Positions 17,887 through 25,745 of a stretch of DNA of 64,000 nt are shown one piece after another. The notes under the pieces were generated by a model. It saw only the letters and a program-made list of their open reading frames with translations. It did not search any database and was not told where the DNA came from. Source of the DNA: VXNE01 sp965217825 (GTDB lineage: Bacteria; Pseudomonadota; Gammaproteobacteria; Pseudomonadales; Azotimanducaceae). Made by a program: the position numbers and the translations under genes. Position 1 is the first letter of the stretch. Each line of letters opens with the position of its first letter. The DNA lies in the NCBI GenBank assembly GCA_965217825.1, contig OZ244571.1, positions 1,922,001-1,986,000 of the forward strand. Direction: 5' to 3'.

Positions 17887-18161
17887 GCGGACTCCGCTGG
17901 CAAGGGCCGGGTGGTCAAGCCGCGCGAGCGTACGACGCCGACGTGTCGAGGACAAGCTCCCGTCGAAGAGCCAAGGCTATGCTGCCTTGGCGGCGGGCGG
18001 CCCGCACCTGTGGCAGATTGTCGCGGTTGACGGCAGCCGCGTGCAGGTCGATGACTTGGCCGCAGTGCTCGACGACCGCGTGGAAGGCAAGGCCGTTCAG
18101 AAAGTCGGGGGCGCGGCAGGCACCGCGACCGGGCGCTTGTGCGTCTTGACCGTCAACCGGG

Positions 18162-19055
18162 TCAACCACCCACGCGTCCACCGCCGATAGCCGCGTCCGG
18201 TCCGGTTAGCATCCGGGCGATATCCGCTGCGTACTTCACCTCGGAGTCGTCCTCGGGTTCGTAGCCGAGCACTCGACGGGCCGACTCCAACGACCAGAAC
18301 GCCCGGGTGTTTCCGGAGATGCCGTATACGACCAGCCACGGTACCCCATCGGCCCGTGCGATGTCCGGTGTCTCGATGGCCTTGATGAACAGCTGGCACA
18401 GGTCCCGCTGACTGAAGTGCGCCCCGAGGTCACGCTTGAAGTTGGTCAGGCCCGAGCCGCCGGTGTGCTGCTCCGACAGGGTTCTTTCATAGACCGATCC
18501 CGGGACGTCACGCGGCGCGCCGATTCTCACCTGCACCACCTCGAGTTTCCTGCCGAACATCCCGCAGGCGTACGGAAAGCCGAGTAGCTCGTACGCGGCC
18601 TTGGCCCAACCGTAGAAGTTGTCGGAGAGCGGCACTTCGTCCGGCGACACCATCTCCTTCTTGCGGTTGTGGATCAACGCATGCTCATACCAGTCCGCAG
18701 CGTGGTTGGAACTTGCCATCACGACGCGCCGCACCCCAGCGTCGAATGCCGCGCGGTAGACGTTGTTCGCCATGCGGACGTTGTCGCACTCCGCTTCGAA
18801 GCGGTCGATCTCCTGCGCGCGGGACCCCTTGTAGCCGAGGTGCACCACGGCATCGACGCCCTCGAACAGGTGCGCGTACTTCGAGCGGTCGGGATCAACC
18901 AGGTTGACGATCTCGACCCCCGTAACTTCCGCGCCGCTCCGGTCCTGCGACCGGACGTCGGCCATTCTGAGTTCGTACCGATCCCGGAACTCTTCACGCA
19001 ATTGCGATGCGATATAGCCGCTCGCTCCCGTCAGGAGCACCACTCGTTCTTCCAT
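18162..19055 (-). CDS. NAD-dependent epimerase/dehydratase (extended SDR)
   Basis: A 297-residue extended short-chain dehydrogenase. The cofactor motif is VVLLTGASGYIASQL (TGxxGxxx) and the catalytic pair is in DNFYGWAKAAYE (YxxxK), with the upstream serine in VMASSNHAADW. It is most like uronate dehydrogenase or sugar-nucleotide epimerase relatives. The ATG at 19055 follows AGGAGG with good spacing. The promoter side carries the GGGACACCCA repeat cluster. The exact substrate is unknown. Confidence 0.87.
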   Translation of the reverse strand: MEERVVLLTGASGYIASQLREEFRDRYELRMADVRSQDRSGAEVTGVEIVNLVDPDRSKYAHLFEGVDAVVHLGYKGSRAQEIDRFEAECDNVRMANNVYRAAFDAGVRRVVMASSNHAADWYEHALIHNRKKEMVSPDEVPLSDNFYGWAKAAYELLGFPYACGMFGRKLEVVQVRIGAPRDVPGSVYERTLSEQHTGGSGLTNFKRDLGAHFSQRDLCQLFIKAIETPDIARADGVPWLVVYGISGNTRAFWSLESARRVLGYEPEDDSEVKYAADIARMLTGPDAAIGGGRVGG

Positions 19056-19083
19056 TGTTTCCCTCCTGCAAAGCCGGATTATC

Positions 19084-19331
19084 ACCCATCCGTCCGGGGA
19101 CACCCATCACCCATTCGTTCGGGACACCCACCCATCCGTCGGGGACACCCATCGGGCCGGGACACCCATCAACATCCATCCGTCGGGGACACCCACGGGT
19201 TCTGCTGGGACACCGAGGGTTCTGAAGGACACCCGGCTCTGAAGGGACACCCACCCATCGGTCCGGGACACCCATCCGTCGGGGACACCCAAGATGCGCA
19301 TGACATGGCGATTGCCACGCACACGCTGAAT
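19084..19331 (+). repeat. GGGACACCCA repeat cluster 1 with a conserved 38-nt tail
   Basis: About ten imperfect units of the form GGGGACACCCATCCGT or shorter are packed between 19084 and 19293 with irregular 5-20 nt spacing. They are followed by a segment beginning GATGCGCATGACATGGCGAT and ending CGCACACGCTGAAT. The same unit, order, orientation and tail recur at 22524-22714. The tail can form an imperfect hairpin around GGCGATTGCC. I read it as a REP/BIME-like intergenic repeat; spurious reading frames through it give GVPDGWV peptides. Confidence 0.75.
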
Positions 19332-19454
19332 TTCGATGAAGCCCCGGGGTCCGCGTTTGCCGTATTCAAAGGGATCGGCGGTCGCTTCCATCCAACGGTG
19401 CAGGCGCGCTTCCATCTCCTCGACGACGGGTCGCGCCTCCGGAACGCCGTGAAC
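19326..19454 (-). pseudogene. C-terminal scrap of a sulfatase
   Basis: The minus strand reads PVVEEMEARLHRWMEATADP, resembling the last helix and end of type I (alkaline-phosphatase-fold) sulfatases, where L..WM..T.DP is common. Nothing of the catalytic domain remains, and the DUF2339 gene begins where the rest should be. The repeat tail at 19293-19331 joins directly onto its end. The assignment rests on one short motif and is tentative. Confidence 0.4.
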
Positions 19455-19597
19455 CCGATCACTTGGGGTGCAAGCGCTGACGTGCCTTGATTCGCCTGCT
19501 GTTATAGGTTGGCGAGGCAATGGGCGGCATCGTCATTCACATTCCGATGGACTGACCGGACTCATCATCCAAACGGTCCCCCGAGCCCCACCCACGG

Positions 19598-22330
19598 TCA
19601 TGTCTTCGTGGTCGCCGCGGGGGCCTCGGCGTCCCCCGCCTCGTTCCGGCCCTTCGGTACCGGCGCGAAGTAGCCCACGATGAGCAGCAGCAGGCCCACG
19701 CCGAGGAAGGACACGACCCGGCTCAACGTGCCGACGTTTCCGAGTTCCACGACGAACAGCTTCAAGATCACGACACCCATCACGACCGCACCGCCGATCC
19801 AGACTTTCCGACGCTCCCGAATCGCACCGGCCACCATGCCGGCGAGCCCCGCAACTCCCCAGACCAGCGATAGTCCCGCCTGGAAGATCGCCGATCCGGC
19901 AAGGTGGCCGACCGTGAACGGAACACCCGCGAAGTGGTGGACCCCGCGCGCCACTTCCATCGACAGGAGGACGAGGCTGACCACGGCGAGCAACGGGAAG
20001 ATGACTCGCGTATTCGAACGCCGGACCTCGAGGTCGAAAGCGCGCCAAAGCGCAATACCCGCCACGACCGCCCCAATCGTCAGCGGATTGAGCAGCGGTA
20101 GGTAAGGAAGCGGTGCCGCACTCCCGTTGGAGCTCAAGCTGGCGGCCAGTGCGATCATGGCCGCTACGCCCGCCAACACCGGGATCCCCATCGTGGAATA
20201 CGAACGCCAGTGATGCTCGAGCGGCCAGGGCAGTTTCCCGCGCGCCATTCCGGTCGCCAACGCCATCGCGCCTGCCGTCACGACGGTGGCCGCAAGGGGC
20301 CAGTCGCCTCCGGCCACGTTGCCCGCGAGCCAACGGACTTCGCTCGCAATCAGCACCGCCAATGCCCAGTACGTGCCGATTTGCAGGTACGGCGTGAGCC
20401 TGGGATAGCCGCCCTCCCGGTAGTATAGGAATGCATATTGGACAGCCAGTGCGAACGGCCAGGCGAGCCAGCCATAGTTCTCCAGGGGATGAGGCTGCGC
20501 GCCCACTCCGAGGCTGAAGAAAAGCGTCACGACCATGACGGGCAGCAGCACGAGAGCCAGGGAATCGAGTCGCGGCCATCCCAGCGTCTTTGCGACGAGC
20601 ATGGCCGCGATGGCCGAGAGCGCGGCCATGCCGAGCCAGGCGTTGCGAACGCCCTCGACCACGAATTCGGCAATCTCCCGGGCGACCGACCAGAACCACC
20701 ACGCACCCGCCCAGGAAAGCGCGATGCGCGTCCACACGCGCTGATCACGCGGCGACAGCGTGCCGTGCTCGAAGCTCCAGGCAACCGTCCAGCCGGCTAG
20801 CGCCAGCATCGCACCGGTCAGGAAAGGACCATTCAGCAAAGGTGTGACCACGTCGCCGAACAGTCCCGCCCGGACGTGCGCCACCGCAGCGACAACTTGC
20901 AACGCGGCACCGGCAAAAGCCAGGAGCCGCGATCCGTTGCGCATGCCGAACCACGCCAGCGTCGCGCCCTGCGCCGCCCAGGCGGCGCACGTCCAGCGGT
21001 CATCCAGCGCAAGAGGAAACGCCAACGCCAGGAATACGAGCGCCAACCCGATGAAGCACATCGCCAGCGTGCGCAGATCCCTGACCCGCCACACGCCCGC
21101 GCCAAGCACGGCATAAAGGGCCGCCAGACCTCCGGCCGACCACGCGAGCCCCGCCTCGCTCTCCACGAGCCGTGTCTGCAAGGTGAACCCGATAAACGGC
21201 GTGCCGAAGACCACGGCGCTGTCGACGAAGCCGTGCAGGTTGGGCGGGCGGCGCAGGGCGAACAGCACCGCGATGCCGATGTACATCAGCACGAACAGCA
21301 CGAGGAACGGCTCGGTCGTTGCGAAGTGCTCGGGTAGATAGCCTTGGTAGCCCCATACGCTCGCAATCACAAAGGTGAACGCGAAGCCAAGCAGGTTGAG
21401 AATCCGCCACGCCTTGAACCAGGCAATGGTCAGGATTGCCGCGTTCAGCACCGCGTAGTAGCTGAATAGCGCGACGTGATCTCCCGTCTCCGTGGCGGCG
21501 AGAAAAGGCGCAAGGAATCCCCCCGCGACGCCCAGCACGATTAGCGTGCGAGAGTTCTGGACCACCGCAACGATACCCGCCGCCACCGTGACAACCACCA
21601 TGGCCCCAAATGCAACCGTCGCCGGCAGAAGCGCGTAAAACTCGAACGCGGCGTAGGTCGTGAGATAGAGAACGCCCAGGCCCCCGCCCTGGAGACTGAG
21701 CGCGTAAATCTCTCTCTCCTTCCGTAGACGCCAGCCCACACCTAGCATGACAAAGCCGAATAGCGCCAACCCGGCCAGCCGGGCCCATACGGGAAACGTG
21801 AACAGTTGGTGGTCGATGGCGTACTTGATGAAGAATCCGACGCCGAAGAGAACCACCACGACACCGACTTTCACCGGCACGTTGCCGGTCGTGAACCACT
21901 TTTTGACCGTTGAGATAACTCGGTCCACGGCGGATAGGCTGGACTCCAGTTCGGGTTCTGCGCGGGCCGGCGCCTGCCCCCATACGTCGTCATCCGTCTC
22001 GGAACGAGAAGGTGGAGGCCCCGACGGGCTGGACGGCCTCGCCGTGTCCATCGCTGCGGCCTCACGCGCGGCCGGGGTGGCGCTAGATGGAGTTGCCTCC
22101 GGCTCGAGCACCGCCGGATCCGGCTCTACGCGTCGACCGACCGGCGCATCGGCCTCCCGGACCGTTTCTAGTTCCTTGATGCGGGAGCTGAGGTGAAGGA
22201 CCCACCCGCCGAGACCGCCAATCAGACCGCCGTAGAGGAGCGCCGGCCCGAAACCATCGGTCAGCAAGCCGACGAGCAGCCCCAACACCATGCCGATCAG
22301 AACATAGGGCGCCAAATCTGTCTCCACCAC
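19598..22330 (-). CDS. DUF2339 multi-pass membrane protein
   Basis: A 910-residue polytopic membrane protein of the DUF2339 family. An N-terminal pair of hydrophobic stretches (residues about 5-45) is followed by a polar Pro/Ser/Glu-rich linker (about 60-130). Then comes a long series of more than 20 hydrophobic helices beginning with KWFTTGNVPVKVGVVVVLFG. The C-terminus is a short polar tail. The family is common in Gram-negatives and has no assigned function. The gene lies alone between two GGGACACCCA repeat clusters, each pointing the same way. Confidence 0.88.
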   Translation of the reverse strand: MVETDLAPYVLIGMVLGLLVGLLTDGFGPALLYGGLIGGLGGWVLHLSSRIKELETVREADAPVGRRVEPDPAVLEPEATPSSATPAAREAAAMDTARPSSPSGPPPSRSETDDDVWGQAPARAEPELESSLSAVDRVISTVKKWFTTGNVPVKVGVVVVLFGVGFFIKYAIDHQLFTFPVWARLAGLALFGFVMLGVGWRLRKEREIYALSLQGGGLGVLYLTTYAAFEFYALLPATVAFGAMVVVTVAAGIVAVVQNSRTLIVLGVAGGFLAPFLAATETGDHVALFSYYAVLNAAILTIAWFKAWRILNLLGFAFTFVIASVWGYQGYLPEHFATTEPFLVLFVLMYIGIAVLFALRRPPNLHGFVDSAVVFGTPFIGFTLQTRLVESEAGLAWSAGGLAALYAVLGAGVWRVRDLRTLAMCFIGLALVFLALAFPLALDDRWTCAAWAAQGATLAWFGMRNGSRLLAFAGAALQVVAAVAHVRAGLFGDVVTPLLNGPFLTGAMLALAGWTVAWSFEHGTLSPRDQRVWTRIALSWAGAWWFWSVAREIAEFVVEGVRNAWLGMAALSAIAAMLVAKTLGWPRLDSLALVLLPVMVVTLFFSLGVGAQPHPLENYGWLAWPFALAVQYAFLYYREGGYPRLTPYLQIGTYWALAVLIASEVRWLAGNVAGGDWPLAATVVTAGAMALATGMARGKLPWPLEHHWRSYSTMGIPVLAGVAAMIALAASLSSNGSAAPLPYLPLLNPLTIGAVVAGIALWRAFDLEVRRSNTRVIFPLLAVVSLVLLSMEVARGVHHFAGVPFTVGHLAGSAIFQAGLSLVWGVAGLAGMVAGAIRERRKVWIGGAVVMGVVILKLFVVELGNVGTLSRVVSFLGVGLLLLIVGYFAPVPKGRNEAGDAEAPAATTKT

Positions 22331-22523
22331 GCTGCGTACAAACGATTCTAGCCCGGCTTCGACAACTCAGGGTAATTTGCGGCCGAATTTGAACGGTTGC
22401 GTCTGCGTAACTATTTGTTTTTGTTGACCAATGGTTCATCGAGCGCGCCGTAGTGCCGACCTTGGTCCTTGACCGAGAGGTCCTTTCGGGCAGGCTGTCG
22501 GGCCATGTTCGTGCGCGCCAAGC

Positions 22524-22714
22524 ACCCATCCGCCGGGGACACCCATCGTCATCCGCCGGTTCCGCATCATCATCCGGGACACCCATCCGTTCGGGACCCC
22601 CACCCATCCGTTCGGGACACCCACACGTCTTTCCGTCCGGGACACCCACGACGTCTTTCCGTCCGGGACACCCACGATGCGCATGACACGGCGACTGCCG
22701 CGCACACGCTGAAT
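22524..22714 (+). repeat. GGGACACCCA repeat cluster 2 with the same 38-nt tail
   Basis: Six units with the core CGGGACACCCA lie between about 22534 and 22674, some separated by an ACGTCTTTCCGTC spacer present twice. They are followed by the conserved tail GATGCGCATGACACGGCGAC through CACACGCTGAATT. The tail differs from that of cluster 1 at only a few positions. The cluster lies in the 499-base gap upstream of the DUF2339 gene; the rest of that gap has an A+T-rich stretch near 22410-22435 that may hold the DUF2339 promoter. Confidence 0.75.
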
Positions 22715-22829
22715 TCTCAGGGTCGTTCCTTCAATGGGGAAGATGACTGGGGTGACCATCGACCTGAGTGTCCAGGTTGGCAACCAGGTGCAGGTAGAAA
22801 TCTTCGTCAGCGAAGGCGGTGGTTGCGCG

Positions 22830-23840
22830 TTACGGCAAATCCCGCACGACGCGAAAGCCGATCACGACATCGCGCGAACCCAGGTTGAACAGCCGTCGCA
22901 TCTTGTCGGTCGGGGGTGGACCCGCACCCCGGCTTGCCGCGCGCAGGGAACGCGGTGTGATGCCCGTCCGGACGCCCTCTGCGTCGCTGGCCCAATGGCC
23001 GCCGCGCAGAACGCGTCGATCGCAGTTGCCGGAGAGCCAAGCGCTGCCGTCCGCCGGCGCCCCCACGTAGTTCGCGTTCCAGCAGTCCTCACACCATTCG
23101 GCCACGTTGCCGAGCATGTCGCGCAGCCCAAACGGATTGGCTGGATAGCTGCCCACCGGCATCGGCCTGCCGACGAAGTACCGGCCGTAGTTGGCCTCCG
23201 CCTGGGACACGGTATGGCCGGTGTAGTAGGGCGTCGTCGAGCCGGCCCGCGCGGCGTACTCCCACTCGGCCTCGCTCGGCAAACGGTATCGCTTTCCGGT
23301 CCTTTGCGAGAGCCAGGCCAAGTAGGCTGGCACATCGTCCCAGCCGACACGCATGACCGGATGCCGCGGATGGCCCCAGTTGCGCCCGAAGAATCGCCGC
23401 TTCGGTCGATAGCCGTCGCAGCCGCCGGACTCGACGCAGGCGTCCCATTCGGCGAACGTCACCTCGTAGACGCCCATCGCGAACGCGTAGCTGATCGTCA
23501 CCGGGTGTACGGGCCCCTCGTTCCATTGCCGCCCCGCTTCGCCCTCCGGCGAACCCATCAGGAAGGTTCCGGGCGGCAGGACGACCATTTCGGGACACGT
23601 GGGGCAATCCCGAAAGCGTGTGCCGGGGGTGTGGCCGGCGTTCGAGCCTTCGTTGTCCGAGTTCTCGGCCATCGCTTCGATCTCTTCTGGCGTGTCCGAC
23701 GCGTCGTGGTTCTCTGATTGATCCGCCCGCGCCGGAGGTCCGCCCACCAGTACCAGGTGCATCGCCAGTGCAGCACCGCCGACGCATCGAGCCAGGCTGC
23801 GCGACGAAGGCACCGCGATCCTGCGTTTCCAGCCGATCAC
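22830..23840 (-). CDS. SUMF1/FGE-sulfatase-modifying-factor domain protein, exported
   Basis: A 336-residue protein with a likely signal peptide (hydrophobic stretch around ALAMHLVLVGGPPARA) and a SUMF1-type domain. Domain hallmarks are PPGTFLMGSPEGE, VTISYAFAMGVYEVTFAEW, RYRLPSEAEWEYAARAG and GLRDMLGNVAEWCEDCW, ending GFRVVRDLP. True formylglycine-generating enzymes have two cysteines after RGGSW; here the segment reads LRGGHWASDAEGVRTG with none. It is therefore probably not a sulfatase activator but one of the many binding or oxidase variants. A sulfatase relic lies 3.4 kb away. Confidence 0.85.
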   Translation of the reverse strand: MIGWKRRIAVPSSRSLARCVGGAALAMHLVLVGGPPARADQSENHDASDTPEEIEAMAENSDNEGSNAGHTPGTRFRDCPTCPEMVVLPPGTFLMGSPEGEAGRQWNEGPVHPVTISYAFAMGVYEVTFAEWDACVESGGCDGYRPKRRFFGRNWGHPRHPVMRVGWDDVPAYLAWLSQRTGKRYRLPSEAEWEYAARAGSTTPYYTGHTVSQAEANYGRYFVGRPMPVGSYPANPFGLRDMLGNVAEWCEDCWNANYVGAPADGSAWLSGNCDRRVLRGGHWASDAEGVRTGITPRSLRAASRGAGPPPTDKMRRLFNLGSRDVVIGFRVVRDLP

Positions 23841-23871
23841 CCGACTCCTTTGGTTCGAATGTCCGCGCTGA

Positions 23872-24741
23872 TCAGTCTCGTACCGCCTCGAAATACCGCT
23901 CCGCGGAAGCTAGGTGGGCGTCGACGTTCGTCCCATGGCCGACGTAGTGCGTCACGATGGCGAGATGCGTGCAGCCGAGTTCTCGCCACCGGTCGTGGTG
24001 GGCCTTCCACCTGTCTGGATCGCCGCCCCGGGTCTGTGCTTGTGCCTGGATGCCGAAGCCTTCCCAGGGCAAACCCGCTTCCTCGCGTGCGGCGCGGATG
24101 GTCGTGATTGCTTGGCGCGACTTCTCGTTCGGTATCCCGACGGGCACCCAACCGTCTCCGAGCCGTCCGCAGCGGCGCAGCACCGCCGGTGCGCCGCCGC
24201 CGAACCAGATGGGGATCGGGCGCGTGGGCCGAGGCAGGATGCTCGCCTGAGTCACGGTGTGATAGTCGCCTTCGAAAGTCAGGCTGTCCTCCGTCCAGAG
24301 CCTGCGCATCAGTTTGACCTGTTCGGCCTGACGAGCGCCGCGCCGCTCGAACGGGACGTTGAGGGCTTGGAATTCCACGGCGTTCCAGCCGACACCGATA
24401 CCCATCCGGAACCGGTTGTTGGACAGGATCGCAAGTTGCGCCGCCTGTTTCGCGACGAGGGCGGTCTGCCGTTGTGGCAGGACCAGAACGCAGGTGCCAA
24501 AAGTGATCTCCGAGGTGACGGCGGCCATGTAGGAGAAGACGGTGAAGGGCTCGTGAAAGGCGACATCCTTGTCGTACGGTCCATCCCAGCCGCCCGGACG
24601 GTCGGGGTCGGCCCCGAGAACGTGGTCGTAGATCATCATGTGATCGGCGCCGAGTTCCTCGGCACCCTGGGCGTAGTCGCGGATGGCGATCGGGTCGACG
24701 CCGATCTCGTTGTGTGGGAAGACGATGCCGAGTTTGATCAT
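23872..24741 (-). CDS. LLM-class F420-dependent oxidoreductase
   Basis: A 289-residue luciferase-like TIM-barrel protein of the TIGR03619-type F420-dependent group. Characteristic segments are IKLGIVFPHNEIG at the start, FGTCVLVLPQRQTALVAKQ, FRMGIGVGWNAVEFQALN, and RPIPIWFGGGAPAVLRR. Use of F420 is a family-based guess; FMN is possible. The ATG at 24741 has AGGAG eight bases upstream; an earlier in-frame ATG at 24765 lacks one. It is unlike the longer LLM protein at 7178. Confidence 0.85.
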   Translation of the reverse strand: MIKLGIVFPHNEIGVDPIAIRDYAQGAEELGADHMMIYDHVLGADPDRPGGWDGPYDKDVAFHEPFTVFSYMAAVTSEITFGTCVLVLPQRQTALVAKQAAQLAILSNNRFRMGIGVGWNAVEFQALNVPFERRGARQAEQVKLMRRLWTEDSLTFEGDYHTVTQASILPRPTRPIPIWFGGGAPAVLRRCGRLGDGWVPVGIPNEKSRQAITTIRAAREEAGLPWEGFGIQAQAQTRGGDPDRWKAHHDRWRELGCTHLAIVTHYVGHGTNVDAHLASAERYFEAVRD

Positions 24742-24839
24742 CGGAGAGCTCCTGCGGGATGCCACGCGCGATGATATACGGGCGGCGGCGCCAGGGAGTG
24801 GGGCCGGGCTGGTGCCCGTTTGACTGCAGCTCGGTCAGA

Positions 24840-24985
24840 TTACGCGTTGCGCGTTGTCCGGAGCCATGCGAAGGCCTGCCTGGCGAAGTCGCGATCCAGC
24901 GTGAGGGCTTCCCGCAGTTCATTTCCGCGCATGATCTCGAAGCTCGTCGACACGCAGTGCTGCGTCTTGAGAAGCAGGGTTTGGT
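24840..24985 (-). pseudogene. Possible C-terminal gene fragment, unidentified
   Basis: The minus strand carries an open stretch ending in TAA at 24840 that reads FEIMRGNELREALTLDRDFA, then RQAFAWLRTTRNA. It has normal protein composition but no start and no recognisable family. A GGGCGAGGCCAGCAAA string at about 25005-25020 recurs at 25390-25406 inside the next gene, suggesting a local duplication. The rest of the 287-base gap shows nothing. Confidence 0.25.
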
Positions 24986-25028
24986 GCCTGGGCCGCGAAC
25001 ACCAGGGCGAGGCCAGCAAATACCTCCT

Positions 25029-25418
25029 TCACTGCTCCTGCTCCTCTCCAGTGGCCTTGCGCAATGGGGGGAGACCCCAAATCGAGTCGATTAGTTGTCC
25101 GCGGCGATCAACCACTCGCACGAAAACCGGCTGGGCCGTTCCGTCGGTCATCGCCCACGCCTCGAAAATGGGTTGCAATGCCTCCCCGCGCGAGTGGTCG
25201 GAACTCCACTTCCAACGATCCGTGCAGACGAGCTCCACGGTGTGATCGCCCAGGTCCCGCCACTCGACGAACAGGGGCGTTTCCGATAGGGCCTGCACCC
25301 ACTCGTAGGCGTCCTCGAACGTCTCAAAGTCGGGGATCTCCCGCGGCGGGGTGCTGGAACATCCGGCAGCCAGGAACAGCGCGAACCCCAGGGCGAGGCC
25401 AGCAAACAAGTCCCTCAC
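25029..25418 (-). CDS. Small lipoprotein of unknown function
   Basis: A 129-residue protein with a classic lipoprotein signal: basic start, hydrophobic core and lipobox LAAGC around residue 20, followed by Ser-Ser-Thr-Pro-Pro, which predicts outer-membrane sorting. The mature part (FEDAYEWVQALSETPLFVEW and a WKWSSDHSRGEALQPIFEAW segment) is short, acidic and without a known family. GGAG occurs in the upstream sequence. No operon partner is evident. Confidence 0.6.
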   Translation of the reverse strand: MRDLFAGLALGFALFLAAGCSSTPPREIPDFETFEDAYEWVQALSETPLFVEWRDLGDHTVELVCTDRWKWSSDHSRGEALQPIFEAWAMTDGTAQPVFVRVVDRRGQLIDSIWGLPPLRKATGEEQEQ

Positions 25419-25539
25419 TCTCCCTCCTTGGCTCAGTCAGAGCCTCACGTCGAAACGACCATACCGCTGCGGATCTCGGCCAGGCAAGTAGTAAAGTCGG
25501 CGGGCACTTCCGGCGGCGGGTGCCCCTTCTCCGGGCCAC

Positions 25540-25603
25540 GCGAGGGGATACCCCTCGCAAGAAAACAAGCTTCAGCCGGGGAGCGCGAGGGGGCACCCCT
25601 CGC
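25540..25603 (+). repeat. Twin GCGAGGGG/CCCCTCGC hairpins
   Basis: Two perfect hairpins with 8-bp stems and 3-nt loops (25540-25558, loop ATA; 25585-25603, loop GCA) lie 26 bases apart. Each is followed by A(A/T)GAAAAC, so the repeated unit is about 45 bp long. They lie in the 327-base gap between the lipoprotein gene and the end of the TonB receptor gene. A separate small hairpin, GCCGTC-AA-GACGGC, at 25691-25704 is just beyond the receptor stop and may aid termination. Confidence 0.7.
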
Positions 25604-25745
25604 ATGAAAACCATCAGGGGCCAAAAAGACCCGCAGATACCCGTAGATTTGGGCTTGACGGAGTACTAGCTCGAAGACCTCGGGGCGAAGGCCGTCAAGA
25701 CGGCTGTGCCGGCGTTTTCCGATGGAGTCGAGTCAGCAGCTTGCG

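Noticed and set aside
19084..22714. The GGGACACCCA clusters as CRISPR arrays
   Set aside because: Repeats are 10-16 bases and imperfect, spacers are 5-20 bases and often similar, and no cas gene lies nearby.
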